Part shown: one piece after another, positions 8,872 through 18,758 of the stretch
How positions within the stretch are numbered: the first letter of the stretch is position 1
Layout: each line of letters starts with the position of its first letter
From: Alphaproteobacteria bacterium
GTDB taxonomy: Bacteria; Pseudomonadota; Alphaproteobacteria; SHWA01
DNA: 32,076 nucleotides
Direction: 5' to 3'
Assembly (NCBI GenBank): GCA_009693995.1
Contig: SHWA01000014.1
Coordinates: 1 to 32,076 of the forward strand
The notes under the pieces: generated by a model
Told to the model about the DNA's origin: nothing
Databases searched by the model: none
Seen by the model: the letters and a program-made list of their open reading frames with translations, nothing else
Program-made: the position numbers and the translations under genes

Positions 8872-11742
8872 TCAAACGGTGATGGCCTCGACGACGAGCG
8901 CGTCCTGCTCGCGTTGATGCACCTTCAGGAACCCGGTCGCCGGCGACGCCGCTTCCTTGCGCCCGACATAGACCGGGCGGCGGCACTTCGCCTTGGCGTC
9001 CTCCAGCAGCTTCTCGATCCGCGGCTCGACGAAGGTCCAGGCGCCCATGTTCTTGGGCTCCTCCTGGCACCACACGACCTCGGCCTTGGGGAAGCGTGTG
9101 AGCTGCTCCCGCAGCGCCTTCTCGGGGAAGGGCGCGAGCTGCTCGAGACGCAGCATGGTCACGTTCTTGATGCCGCGTTCGTCGCGGGCGGCGACCAGGT
9201 CGTAATGAACCTTGCCCGAGCACAGCACCACGCGCTTGATCTTCTCGTCCGGCGCCGGCGCCACGTCCTCGTAGAGCACGCGGTGGAAGCTGGTGCCCGG
9301 CCCCATGGCGGCGAGCGGCGAGACCGCCATCTTGTGCCGCAGCAGTGACTTCGGGGTCATCACCACCAGCGGCTTGCGGATGGTGCGCTTCAATTGCCGC
9401 CGGAGCGCGTGGAAATAGTTGCTGGGCGTGGTGCAGTTCACCACCTGGAAGTTGTCCTCGCCGTGGAGCTGCAAGAATCGCTCCAGCCGGGCCGAGCTGT
9501 GCTCCGGCCCCTGCCCTTCGAACCCGTGCGGCAGCAGCAGCACCAGGCCCGACATGCGCAGCCACTTGCTTTCGCCGGCGGTGACGAACTGGTCGATGAT
9601 CACCTGGGCGCCGTTGGCGAAGTCGCCGAACTGCGCCTCCCAGAGCACCAGGGCCTTGGGGCTGGTGAGCGAGTAGCCGTACTCGAAGCCGAGCACCGCC
9701 GCCTCGGACAGCATGCTGTCGATGACCTCCAAGCGCGCCTGGCCCGGGCTCAGGTTGGCGAGCGGCACGAAGCGGTTCTCGGTCACCTGATCCATCAGCA
9801 CCGCATGGCGGTGGGAGAAGGTGCCGCGGCAGGAATCCTGTCCCGACAGCCGGACCGGATGCCCCTCGGCGAGGAGCGTGCCGAACGCGAGCGCCTCGCC
9901 CATGGCCCAGTCGATTCCGGCACCGCTCTCGATCATGTTCCGGCGCCCCTCCTGGACGCGCAGGATCTTGGCGTGCAGGTTGAACTTGTCGGGGACGGCG
10001 GCGATCTTGAGGCCGACCTCGCGCAAAGTCTCGAGCGGGACGGCGGTGCCGCCGCGCTGGTACTCCTCGGGTGCGGCCTCGATCCCCTCCCACTCTCCTT
10101 CCAGCCAATTGGCCTTGTTCGGGCGGTAGGCCTTGGAGGCGGTGAGCTCGGCCTCCAGGCGGTCGCTGAACGACTTCACCAGCTGGTCGGCGTCGCGCGG
10201 GGCGAGCACACCTTCGGCCACCAGCTTCTCGGTGTAGACTTGGCGCGTGGTCGGATGCTTGGCGATCGCCTTGTACATCTTCGGCTGGGTGAACAGCGGC
10301 TCGTCGCCTTCGTTGTGGCCGTGGCGGCGGTAGCAGAAGATGTCGACCACCACATCACTTTTGAAGTCCTGGCGGAACTCGACCGCGAGCCTGCAGACCC
10401 GCGCCACCGCCTCCGGATTGTCGCCGTTCACGTGGAAGATCGGCGCCATGATCATCTTGCCGACGTCGGAGGGATAGGGTGAGGAGCGCGAGTACTTCGG
10501 GCTGGTGGTGAACCCGATCTGGTTGTTGACGATGATGTGGATGGTGCCGCCGGTCTTGTAGCCGCGCAGTTGAGAGAGGCCGAGCGTCTCAGCCACCAGC
10601 CCCTGGCCGGCGAAGGCGGCATCACCGTGGAGGAGGATCGCCAGGATGCGTTCCCGATCGGCATCGCCGCGCATGGTCTGCTTGGCGCGGGTGCGCCCGA
10701 GAACGACCGGATTCACCGCCTCGAGATGCGACGGATTGGGAGTCAGGCTGAGGCGCAACTGCTTGCGGTTGGCGAGCGTGCGCATGCTGGATGCGCCCAG
10801 GTGGTATTTCACGTCGCCCGAGCCCTGCACCGCCTCGGCGTTGCTGGGTTCGCCCTGGAACTCGGAGAACACCGCCGCGTAGGACTTGCCGAGCACGTTG
10901 GTCAGCACATTGAGCCGTCCACGGTGCGGCATGCCGATGACGATCTCCTCGACGCCGAGGTCGGAGCCGCGCTCGATCACCGCCTCGATCGCGGCGATCA
11001 TGCTCTCGGCGCCTTCGAGCGAGAACCGCTTGTTGCCGGGATACTTGATCTGCAGGAAGCGCTCGAACCCCTCCGCCTCGTAGAGGCAGTTGAGGATGCG
11101 CCGCTTCTCCTCGGGGCTGACCTCGAACTGGCCGCCGGAGCGCTCGATGCGTTCCTGGATCCAGGACTTCTGCGCCGGCGATTCGATGTGCATGAACTCG
11201 ACGCCGACGTTGGCGCAATAGGTCTGTTTCAGGATCGTCAGCACCTCGCGCAAGCTGCCGGTCTCGAGCCCGAGTACGCCGTCGACGAAAAACGTGCGGT
11301 CGTAGTCCTTGTCGGTGAAGCCATAAGACGCGGGGTCGAGCTCGGGATGGCGCTTCTCGCCCTCGAGGCCGAGGGGGTCGAGATTGGCGAGTAGGTGGCC
11401 GCGCACGCGATAGGCGCGGATCAGCATCAGCAGGCGGATCGAGTCGGTGGTCGCCTTGCGGATCTGGACCGCGCTGATGAAGGCATCGCCGCCCGGGCGC
11501 CGCTCGGCGGGTGCGGCGCTTGGCAGTAGATCGCTCTCCGGCTCCTCTTCGGCCCGGCGCGGGGACCAGCTCGCGCCGCGCGCATCGGCCCGCACCGTGC
11601 TGGCGTCGTCTCCCAGCTCAGCGAAGAAGCGCCGCCAGCTCGGATCGACCGAGGCCGGATCCCTCAGATAGCGCGCGTACAGCGCCTCGATGAACTCGCT
11701 GTTGGCGCCGTAGAGAAAGCTCGGGTGGTCGAAGTTGTCCAT
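8872..11742 (-). CDS. sucA: 2-oxoglutarate dehydrogenase E1 component
   Basis: Thiamine-diphosphate enzyme that decarboxylates 2-oxoglutarate and succinylates the E2 lipoyl group. It has 956 residues, normal for the family. The N-terminal E2-binding segment starts MDNFDHPSFLYGANSEFI and includes PSWRRFF. The first catalytic region has IGMPHRGRLNVL. The ThDP/Mg site has Asp374 in HGDAAFAGQG and Asn406/Asn407 in NNQIGFTT. The transketolase-like central domain has SGQDSCRGTFSHRHA, and the C-terminal domain has RLEQLAPFP. The ATG at 11742 has a GAGGAA ribosome binding site. It lies 63 bases after sucD, with odhB and lpd following. Confidence 0.97.
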   Translation of the reverse strand: MDNFDHPSFLYGANSEFIEALYARYLRDPASVDPSWRRFFAELGDDASTVRADARGASWSPRRAEEEPESDLLPSAAPAERRPGGDAFISAVQIRKATTDSIRLLMLIRAYRVRGHLLANLDPLGLEGEKRHPELDPASYGFTDKDYDRTFFVDGVLGLETGSLREVLTILKQTYCANVGVEFMHIESPAQKSWIQERIERSGGQFEVSPEEKRRILNCLYEAEGFERFLQIKYPGNKRFSLEGAESMIAAIEAVIERGSDLGVEEIVIGMPHRGRLNVLTNVLGKSYAAVFSEFQGEPSNAEAVQGSGDVKYHLGASSMRTLANRKQLRLSLTPNPSHLEAVNPVVLGRTRAKQTMRGDADRERILAILLHGDAAFAGQGLVAETLGLSQLRGYKTGGTIHIIVNNQIGFTTSPKYSRSSPYPSDVGKMIMAPIFHVNGDNPEAVARVCRLAVEFRQDFKSDVVVDIFCYRRHGHNEGDEPLFTQPKMYKAIAKHPTTRQVYTEKLVAEGVLAPRDADQLVKSFSDRLEAELTASKAYRPNKANWLEGEWEGIEAAPEEYQRGGTAVPLETLREVGLKIAAVPDKFNLHAKILRVQEGRRNMIESGAGIDWAMGEALAFGTLLAEGHPVRLSGQDSCRGTFSHRHAVLMDQVTENRFVPLANLSPGQARLEVIDSMLSEAAVLGFEYGYSLTSPKALVLWEAQFGDFANGAQVIIDQFVTAGESKWLRMSGLVLLLPHGFEGQGPEHSSARLERFLQLHGEDNFQVVNCTTPSNYFHALRRQLKRTIRKPLVVMTPKSLLRHKMAVSPLAAMGPGTSFHRVLYEDVAPAPDEKIKRVVLCSGKVHYDLVAARDERGIKNVTMLRLEQLAPFPEKALREQLTRFPKAEVVWCQEEPKNMGAWTFVEPRIEKLLEDAKAKCRRPVYVGRKEAASPATGFLKVHQREQDALVVEAITV

Positions 11743-11805
11743 GGTTCCTCACGGCCGGATGCTCTCGCCTCGCCCGCCCCCACAGCTGCCATGCGTACGC
11801 TCGCG

Positions 11806-12681
11806 TCAGCCCTTGATGGCTGCCTGGATGGTGACGCCGAGCTTTGCCGGGGAGTCCGAAATCCGGATCCCGGCGGAACGCATCGCTTCGATCTTGTCTC
11901 CCGCACCGCCGCGCCCGCCGGAAATGATCGCTCCGGCGTGCCCCATGCGCCGCCCCGGCGGGGCTGTGACCCCGGCGATGAATCCGGCGATGGGCTTCTT
12001 CTTCTTGCTGCGCTTGATCAGATAGGCGGCGTCTTCTTCGGCGGAGCCGCCGATTTCGCCGATCATCAGGATCGCCTGGGTCTCGTCGTCGGCGAGGAAC
12101 AGCTCGATCACGTCGACGAAATTGGTACCGTTCACGGGATCGCCGCCGATGCCGACGCAGGTCGACTGGCCGAGACCGGCGGCAGTTGTCTGCGCCACGC
12201 CCTCATAGGTGAGGGTGCCCGAGCGCGAAACGATGCCGACTTTGCCGCGGCGATGGATGTGGCCCGGCATGATGCCGATCTTGCAGGCATCGGGCGTGAT
12301 CACCCCCGGGCAGTTGGGACCGATCAGGCGCGAGCCGGTGCCGGCCATGAAGCGCCTGACCCGGATCATGTCGAGCACCGGGATGCCCTCGGTGATGCAG
12401 ACCACTAGGCGAATCTTGGCGTCCACCGCTTCCATGATCGCGTCGCCCGCGAAGGGCGGCGGAACATAGATCACCGACGCATCGGCGCCGGTCGCCTTTA
12501 CCGCCTCGGCGACGGTGTCGAATACCGGCAGGTCGATGTGCTTGGTGCCGCCTTTGCCCGGCGTCACCCCACCCACCATCTTGGTGCCGTAGGCGATCGC
12601 CTGCTCGGTGTGGAACGTGCCTTGGGCGCCGGTGATGCCCTGGCAAATGACCTTGGTGGCCTCGTTCACGAGCACCGCCAT
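11806..12681 (-). CDS. sucD: Succinyl-CoA synthetase subunit alpha
   Basis: Alpha subunit of the ligase that converts succinyl-CoA to succinate with formation of ATP or GTP. It has 291 residues. The CoA-binding Rossmann region contains [17 protein letters not shown], and [11 protein letters not shown] is the conserved central motif. The phosphorylated histidine is His248 by my count, in [11 protein letters not shown]. The ATG at 12681 shares its A with the TGA stop of sucC (TGATG), so the two subunits are translationally coupled for equal synthesis. A GGGAG ribosome binding site sits inside the end of sucC. Confidence 0.97.
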   Translation of the reverse strand: MAVLVNEATKVICQGITGAQGTFHTEQAIAYGTKMVGGVTPGKGGTKHIDLPVFDTVAEAVKATGADASVIYVPPPFAGDAIMEAVDAKIRLVVCITEGIPVLDMIRVRRFMAGTGSRLIGPNCPGVITPDACKIGIMPGHIHRRGKVGIVSRSGTLTYEGVAQTTAAGLGQSTCVGIGGDPVNGTNFVDVIELFLADDETQAILMIGEIGGSAEEDAAYLIKRSKKKKPIAGFIAGVTAPPGRRMGHAGAIISGGRGGAGDKIEAMRSAGIRISDSPAKLGVTIQAAIKG

Positions 12682-13850
12682 CAGGCGCTCCCCTTGACCG
12701 CGGCGACGATCTTGCGCGCCCCGTCCGCCAGGTCGTCGGCGGCGATGATGGGGAGCCCGGACTCGGACAGGATCTTCTTGCCCAGCTCGACGTTGGTGCC
12801 CGCTAACCGGACCACCAGGGGAACCGTCAGGCTGACTTCCCGCGCGGCGGCGACCACGCCGTCGGCGATGGTGTCGCAGCGCATGATGCCGCCGAAGATG
12901 TTGACCAGGATGCCCTCGACGTTGGGGTCCGAGAGGATCAGCTTGAACGCGGTGGTCACCCGCTCGCGCGTGGCGCTGCCGCCGACATCGAGAAAGTTGG
13001 CTGGCAGGCCGCCGTAGAGCTTGATGATGTCCATGGTCGCCATGGCGAGGCCGGCGCCGTTCACCATGCAGCCGATGTTGCCGTCGAGCTTGATGTAGCT
13101 GAGGCTGTGGCGGGAGGCCTCGAGCTCGGTCGGGTCTTCCTCGTCCTCGTCGCGGAGCGCGACGATGTCGTCGTGGCGAAAGAGCGCGTTGTCGTCGAAG
13201 TTGATCTTGGCGTCGAGCGCCATCACCGCGCCGTCGCCGGTGACGACCAGGGGATTGATTTCGAACAGGCTGGCATCGGTCGCGACATAGGCCTTGTAGA
13301 GGCCGAGGATGAGGTTGACCGCCGCCGACACCTGCTTGCCCTTCAGCCCCAGGCCGAAGGCGATCTTGCGCGCCTGGAATGCCTGCATGCCGACCGCCGG
13401 ATCGATCGCCTCGCGCATGATCTTCTCGGGATGCTTGGCCGCGACCTCCTCGATGTCCATGCCGCCCTCGGTCGAGGCCATGATCGTGACCCGGCTGGTG
13501 ACACGATCGACGAGTGCGCCGAGATAGAGCTCGCGGGCGATGTCGCAGCCTTCCTCCACCAGCACCCGGCGCACCAGGCGGCCACCAGGGCCGGTCTGGT
13601 GGGTGACCAAGGTCATGCCGATCATGCGCTTCGCCGCCTGAACCGCGTCCGCGACCGACTTGACCACCGTGACGCCGCCGCCCTTGCCACGGCCGCCGGC
13701 GTGAATCTGCGCTTTCACCACCCACACCTTGCCGCCGAGGTCCTTGGCGACCTGGCCGGCTTCCTCGGCGGTATAGGCGACCTTGCCGCGTGGCACGGCG
13801 ACGCCATACTGCGCCAGCAGGGCTTTTGCCTGGTATTCGTGAATGTTCAT
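12681..13850 (-). CDS. sucC: Succinyl-CoA synthetase subunit beta (ADP-forming)
   Basis: Beta subunit providing the ATP-grasp nucleotide site and the succinate site of succinyl-CoA synthetase. At 389 residues it has normal family length. The N-terminus [20 protein letters not shown] is diagnostic. The ATP-grasp glycine-rich loop is [11 protein letters not shown], and the conserved FEINPLVVT and [19 protein letters not shown] segments are present, as is [12 protein letters not shown]. It is the first gene after a 146-base gap behind mdh and overlaps sucD by one base. The ribosome binding site is weak, and a possible promoter with an inverted repeat lies upstream. Confidence 0.97.
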   Translation of the reverse strand: MNIHEYQAKALLAQYGVAVPRGKVAYTAEEAGQVAKDLGGKVWVVKAQIHAGGRGKGGGVTVVKSVADAVQAAKRMIGMTLVTHQTGPGGRLVRRVLVEEGCDIARELYLGALVDRVTSRVTIMASTEGGMDIEEVAAKHPEKIMREAIDPAVGMQAFQARKIAFGLGLKGKQVSAAVNLILGLYKAYVATDASLFEINPLVVTGDGAVMALDAKINFDDNALFRHDDIVALRDEDEEDPTELEASRHSLSYIKLDGNIGCMVNGAGLAMATMDIIKLYGGLPANFLDVGGSATRERVTTAFKLILSDPNVEGILVNIFGGIMRCDTIADGVVAAAREVSLTVPLVVRLAGTNVELGKKILSESGLPIIAADDLADGARKIVAAVKGSA

Positions 13851-13908
13851 CCGTGAAAGACCAGAATGTTGCCGGCTTGCAGACGTGTCGATGGCGAGGG
13901 ATCACGCG

Positions 13909-13946
13909 GTTAGAGGTTAATCTAACACCTCACCTCCACCGCGCAA
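13909..13946 (-). promoter_or_regulatory. Candidate sucC promoter overlapped by an inverted repeat
   Basis: On the minus strand TTGCGC (13946-13941) and TAGATT (13924-13919) are separated by 16 bases and resemble a sigma-70 promoter directed into sucC. The -10 element overlaps a perfect inverted repeat with arms GTTAGA (13909-13914) and TCTAAC (13921-13926), so a repressor bound there would block the promoter. This is the most AT-rich part of the gap between mdh and sucC. The box match is imperfect, so this is a suggestion only. Confidence 0.3.
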
Positions 13947-13996
13947 ACCCGAGACGATTGCAGCTCTATTGCAGAACTACTTAATGTCGCCTTAAT

Positions 13997-14980
<984 letters not shown>

Positions 14981-15033
14981 CTAGCCGAGCGCGCGCCCGT
15001 GAGTAGCGCGTTTCACACTGCCCGGCAAGGTCG

Positions 15034-15047
15034 GGGGCGGCCGCCCC
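15034..15047 (-). terminator. GC palindrome after the frameshifted methyltransferase gene
   Basis: A perfect 14-base palindrome with arms GGGGCGG and CCGCCCC begins 3 bases after the stop codon of the methyltransferase-like gene. It could fold as a short hairpin ending transcription before mdh. No U tract follows, so an intrinsic terminator is not established. Confidence 0.25.
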
Positions 15048-15049
15048 GC

Positions 15050-15951
15050 TCAGCCTTCCACCTTGTGCGCCAAGAACGACAAGAAGCGGACCTCGCCCGC
15101 GGCCAGTGCCGCGGACTGCGCCGCCGAGAGGGCCGCCTCGTCGCGTAGCGCCCTGGCCTCCGACGGCTCCGGCGGCTCCAGGTGCAGCGCTTGGCGGACA
15201 CGCTCCCAGGCCTCGGCGATCATCGCCACCAGGGTTGCGCTCAACTCCTCGCAGCCGCGCATCTCCAGGCCGAGCGCGTGCAGCACCTCGCGATACTGTG
15301 GCTCGCTCCACTGGTGTCCCGCCGCCGGCTCGTGCTTGCGCCATTCCTCCACCAGCGGACCCGGCGGCCCGTCGCTCCGCACGTAATCCGCGATCAGGAG
15401 CTGCCCGCCCGGGCGTAGCGCCGCGGCCATGGCGGCGAGCAGCGTTGCCTTGTCGGCGCGCGCATGCAGCCAGCCCATGGCGAAGGCGGCATCAAAGCGG
15501 TGCAGGCCGAGATCGGGCGCGTCGCCGTCGCGGCGGCGGAGGTGGGTGCGCCATGCGACCGCCGACTCGCCGGCACCACGATTGGCGTGCCGGATCAAGG
15601 TGTCCTCGGGCTCCACCCCCTCGACCCATGCGCCGCTCGCGCGCGCCGCGAGCTCCGCGGCTCCGCCGAGGCCGGCGCCGAGGGCAAGGACGGTCATGGC
15701 CGAATCGAGCCGGAGGGTGCGCAGCAGCATGCCGCAGAACTCGGCCCCGCCGGGCCCGATGAAGCCCGCCCCCCCCACAGCCGCTCGGCGACCCGGCAGC
15801 GCATGTCGGTCCAGTTCACGACCGGGGTCGCGTGCCGGATCGAATTCCGGCGCACCGGAAAAGCGGGGGCTGCGTCGCCGCCCTCCCACCACCGTTGCAG
15901 GCGGATGCGCCAGAACGGGGCCGGCGGCGTCAGCGCAAGGGCGAACGACAT
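15050..15951 (-). pseudogene. SAM-dependent methyltransferase-like gene, frameshifted at a G8 run
   Basis: Paralog of the next gene upstream. Two frames together make one product. From an ATG at 15951 the first frame encodes MSFALALTPPAPFWRIRLQRWW..., matching WRQKVHAWWEG of the paralog, and reaches VAERLWGG. The other frame then continues as AGFIGPGGAEF to the stop at 15050 and carries the SAM-binding glycine motif LALGAGLGGAAEL. The switch is at eight consecutive G (C on the plus strand, 15769-15776). Nine G would restore one reading frame of 300 residues, close to the paralog's 310; six G would give LWGAGF against LWGFGF in the paralog. A second-frame start at 16003 exists, but its N-terminus does not resemble the family. 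The substrate is unknown. Confidence 0.7.
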
Positions 15952-16036
15952 GGGGTGCAACCCGGCACTGGTGGATGCGATCGGGGAGGGAGAGGGTCGG
16001 CATTGCTTCCGGGGCGGCGCGCCCGGCCGGGTTGCC

Positions 16037-16969
16037 TCATGCGACTGGATGCGGCTTCTGCGCGACGAAGCGATAGACGGCAACCTCGCCGCTGGCCAGC
16101 GCCTGCAGCCGCGCGTTCCAGAGATGAATCGCATCGCGCACGGCCCGCATGCCATCGGCGTCGAGCTGCAACGCCGGGAGTGTTTCCTGCAGGCGGACGA
16201 AGGCCTGGGCGATCAGTTCGCGCACGATCGGCGTATTGTCCTCGGCGATGCGGACGTCGAGCGGCAGCGCTTCCAGGGCCGCCTTCAGCCGCTGCTGCTG
16301 CCAGGGCTCGATGGGCACACCCTCGGCCGCGTACCACGCCGCCGTCGCCGGTCCGGGCGAACCCGGCTGCTGCAGCACGTAGTCGGTGATCAGCACTTGT
16401 GCGCCCGGCCGCAGCGACTCCCACACCGCCCTCAGAAGCGCCGGCTTGTTGCCGGCACGGTGCAGCCAACTCTTCGAGAACAGGGCGCCATATCGGTTGG
16501 CCTTGAACTTTGGCCGGGCCGGATTGAATTTGACGAAGCGTGCGTTCTCGCCCGGCTTCGCCGCCTCGGCATGAGCCTTGGCAAGATCGATCTGGGCTTG
16601 GTCCGAGTCGGCCCCTTCGACCCAGGCTTTCTTCTCCTGGACGATCACCCGGATCGCGCCGCCCTGCTCGACCCCAAGCACCATGGTCGTGATGGAGGGG
16701 TCGAGGCCAAGCGGGCGGATCAGGTTCGAGACGTATTCGGCGTCGCCCGGGGTCGTGAAGCCGAATCCCCAGAGCGCCTCGGCCACCTTGGCGCGGCTCG
16801 CGACCGAAGGCCCGGCCGGCGCGCTCGGCTTGGCAACCTTGCCTGGGGTGGAGTCCTGGGAGCCGGCCGCTGCCGCATCAACCAGCTCGTAGCCTTCCCA
16901 CCAGGCGTGCACCTTCTGCCGCCAGGTCGGCGCTCTCGTGGCGGATTGGGTGTCGGCCGCAGCCGTCAT
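16037..16969 (-). CDS. Methyltransferase-like protein with degenerate SAM motif
   Basis: A 310-residue cytoplasmic protein with a class I methyltransferase-like layout: an N-terminal segment WRQKVHAWWEGYE, a beta-strand/loop TTMVLGVEQGGAIRV where the SAM-binding GxGxG is expected, an acidic EGADSD, then KSWLHRAGNKPALLRAVWESLRPGAQVLITDYV as in methyltransferases (the LRPGAQVLITDYV part being motif-like). The glycine-rich loop is degenerate compared with GAGLGG in the downstream paralog, so SAM binding is uncertain. The ATG at 16969 was preferred over a GTG at 17038 because the longer N-terminus looks non-coding. The pair lies between MFS and mdh genes; the substrate is not known. Confidence 0.75.
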   Translation of the reverse strand: MTAAADTQSATRAPTWRQKVHAWWEGYELVDAAAAGSQDSTPGKVAKPSAPAGPSVASRAKVAEALWGFGFTTPGDAEYVSNLIRPLGLDPSITTMVLGVEQGGAIRVIVQEKKAWVEGADSDQAQIDLAKAHAEAAKPGENARFVKFNPARPKFKANRYGALFSKSWLHRAGNKPALLRAVWESLRPGAQVLITDYVLQQPGSPGPATAAWYAAEGVPIEPWQQQRLKAALEALPLDVRIAEDNTPIVRELIAQAFVRLQETLPALQLDADGMRAVRDAIHLWNARLQALASGEVAVYRFVAQKPHPVA

Positions 16970-17069
16970 GTCGGCACTCGGAATAGGAAGATCAGGGAAG
17001 GAACGTGGCCGGAAATTGATTGAGATGCGGTAAACCACGAATACGATCTCATGGTCCCCGGTGGCTGCC

Positions 17070-18326
17070 CTAGCTGCGCAAACCGGGCAGCCGGAAGAAG
17101 CAGACGGCCAGGAAGAGCAGCCCCTCCACCACCATGACCGCGAGCGCGGCCGGCGCGCCCAGCCAGTGGGCCAGAAGGCCGAGATGGGCGAAGCCGATCG
17201 GTCCGGTGCCGATGCAGACCGACACGACCCCCATGATGCGGCCGCGCACCGCCGGCGGCGCCGAAAGGAAGGCGAGGGTGCTCTGCATCGTCGAGAAGCA
17301 GGCGGCGCCGAGTCCGATAGCGATCATCAGGACGGCGGAGAGGGCGACCGACGTGGAGAACGAAAAGCACAGCACCAGGGCGAGATGGAAGCAGGTGCCG
17401 TAGAAGAAGATGCGCCGATACCAGGATACCCGGGCGAGGAACGCGATCGCCGCGGCGGTCACCAGCGCGCCGATCCCCTCGGCGCCGCTCAGGAGGCCGA
17501 CCTCCAAGGGCCCGAGACCCAGCACATCCTTGCCGATCACCGGAATCATCGCGGTGAACGGGAAGCCCCAGATATTGAAAATCACCGTGATCACCAGCAC
17601 CCCGATCAGTGGCCGGTTGCTACGGACATGGGCGAAGCCCTCGAGCAGGTTGGCGAAGACCGATGCCGTGGCGGCGTGGGCGGCATTGTTCATGGGCAGG
17701 CGCGACTGAAACAGACCGGCGGCGGCAAACAGGACCGCCGAGAGCGCGAACGCCCCCTCCAGCCCGGCCAGCTTGTAGACCACGCCGCCGATGATCGGAC
17801 CCAGCATGCGGGTCACGTTGTTGGTGGCGGCATCCAGGCTCATGGCGGTGCCGACGCGGCCCGTGCCGGCGATCTCGCCGACCAGCGTCCGTCTCAGCGG
17901 CAGGTCGGCAGCCCAGTAGGTGCCGATCAGGAACGCGGCAACCGCCAGATGCCACAGGGCGATCGTCCCCGACCACGCCAGCACCAGCAGGAGCCCATAG
18001 AGGCCGGCCATCGCGCCGATGCCGAAGCCGATCAGGCGGCGGCGCCCGAAACGGTCGCCGAACACGCCCATGAACGCGCTGAACAGCGAGAGCGGCGCGA
18101 GCCGCACGAGCGTGATTGCCGCCACCATGAAGGGCGACTCGGTCTGGTCGAAGACGTAGATGCCGATCACCAGCGTCTCCATCCAGCGCGTGATGCCGGT
18201 GAGCGCGCCCATCGCCCAGGCGGCGCCAAACGCTGGATCGGTGAACAGCGAACTGCCCCCCGACGCGGCCGGCGCCGGTGCCAACTCCAGGGAACCGCGC
18301 CCCTGTTCCTCCGCCTCGGAGGCCAT
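17070..18326 (-). CDS. MFS transporter (MFS_3 / enterobactin-exporter-like)
   Basis: A 418-residue inner-membrane protein with about 12 hydrophobic helices. After a 30-residue soluble N-terminus comes FGAAWAMGALTGITRWMETL. The loop between helices 2 and 3 contains GVFGDRFGRRRLIGFG, the MFS signature, and VRGRIMGVVSV in the C-terminal half is typical of the MFS_3 efflux group. Its substrate cannot be read from sequence. It lies about 100 bases upstream of the methyltransferase-like pair on the same strand and 44 bases downstream of the Tat-type lipoprotein. The start ATG has no clear ribosome binding site. Confidence 0.88.
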   Translation of the reverse strand: MASEAEEQGRGSLELAPAPAASGGSSLFTDPAFGAAWAMGALTGITRWMETLVIGIYVFDQTESPFMVAAITLVRLAPLSLFSAFMGVFGDRFGRRRLIGFGIGAMAGLYGLLLVLAWSGTIALWHLAVAAFLIGTYWAADLPLRRTLVGEIAGTGRVGTAMSLDAATNNVTRMLGPIIGGVVYKLAGLEGAFALSAVLFAAAGLFQSRLPMNNAAHAATASVFANLLEGFAHVRSNRPLIGVLVITVIFNIWGFPFTAMIPVIGKDVLGLGPLEVGLLSGAEGIGALVTAAAIAFLARVSWYRRIFFYGTCFHLALVLCFSFSTSVALSAVLMIAIGLGAACFSTMQSTLAFLSAPPAVRGRIMGVVSVCIGTGPIGFAHLGLLAHWLGAPAALAVMVVEGLLFLAVCFFRLPGLRS

Positions 18327-18370
18327 GGCGCGGCGCCCGGTGACCTAGCGGGAACCGGCGCGGCCGCGGC

Positions 18371-18745
18371 TCAACCGACCGCCTCGAGCGCGGTCAGCCG
18401 GCATTCGGTCCGCGCCAGCCGCCATCCGTCGAGCTCGACGACCTCTCCCGATCGGAAGTCGGCGACGATCCTGGCACGCACCCAAGCACGCGCCTCCTCG
18501 GCAGCAATCGCCTGCATCGCCTCGGCGAGGCGAAGGGCGCCGGCGCGATCGGCTGGATAGCGAGCGAGGTAGCGCCGCCCCAACGCCGCCGCGCTGGCCC
18601 GGTGCTTGAAGAGGCCGGAGGCGGCGCAGGGCGATCCGGCCGCGACCCAGGGCAGGCAAGCAGCCAGCGCCGCGGCGATCCCCGATACCAGCACGGTGCG
18701 CCGGGACCAGCGCGTTGCTATCGCCCGCCTTGCGCGCATGGCCAT
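18371..18745 (-). CDS. Small Tat-type lipoprotein, unknown function
   Basis: A 124-residue protein whose N-terminus has a twin-arginine motif SRRTVLV (Ser14-Arg15-Arg16) followed by a hydrophobic stretch and a lipobox-like LAAC with Cys30. It is therefore predicted to be exported folded and possibly lipid-anchored. The mature part has the pattern GRRYLARYPADR and ends DGWRLARTECRLTALEAVG. Proteins of this shape with a closing DGW-L-E-R-L segment occur beside periplasmic dehydrogenases in Alphaproteobacteria, which would fit, but I do not recognise a named family. It starts 13 bases after the stop of the D-lactate dehydrogenase-type gene, so the two are probably co-transcribed. Confidence 0.7.
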   Translation of the reverse strand: MAMRARRAIATRWSRRTVLVSGIAAALAACLPWVAAGSPCAASGLFKHRASAAALGRRYLARYPADRAGALRLAEAMQAIAAEEARAWVRARIVADFRSGEVVELDGWRLARTECRLTALEAVG

Positions 18746-18758
18746 TAGCCAACCCCTC

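Noticed and set aside
15952-16003. Start at 16003 for the frameshifted methyltransferase-like gene
   Set aside because: The N-terminus read from there (MPTLSLPDRIHQ...) has no resemblance to the paralog, while the other frame does.
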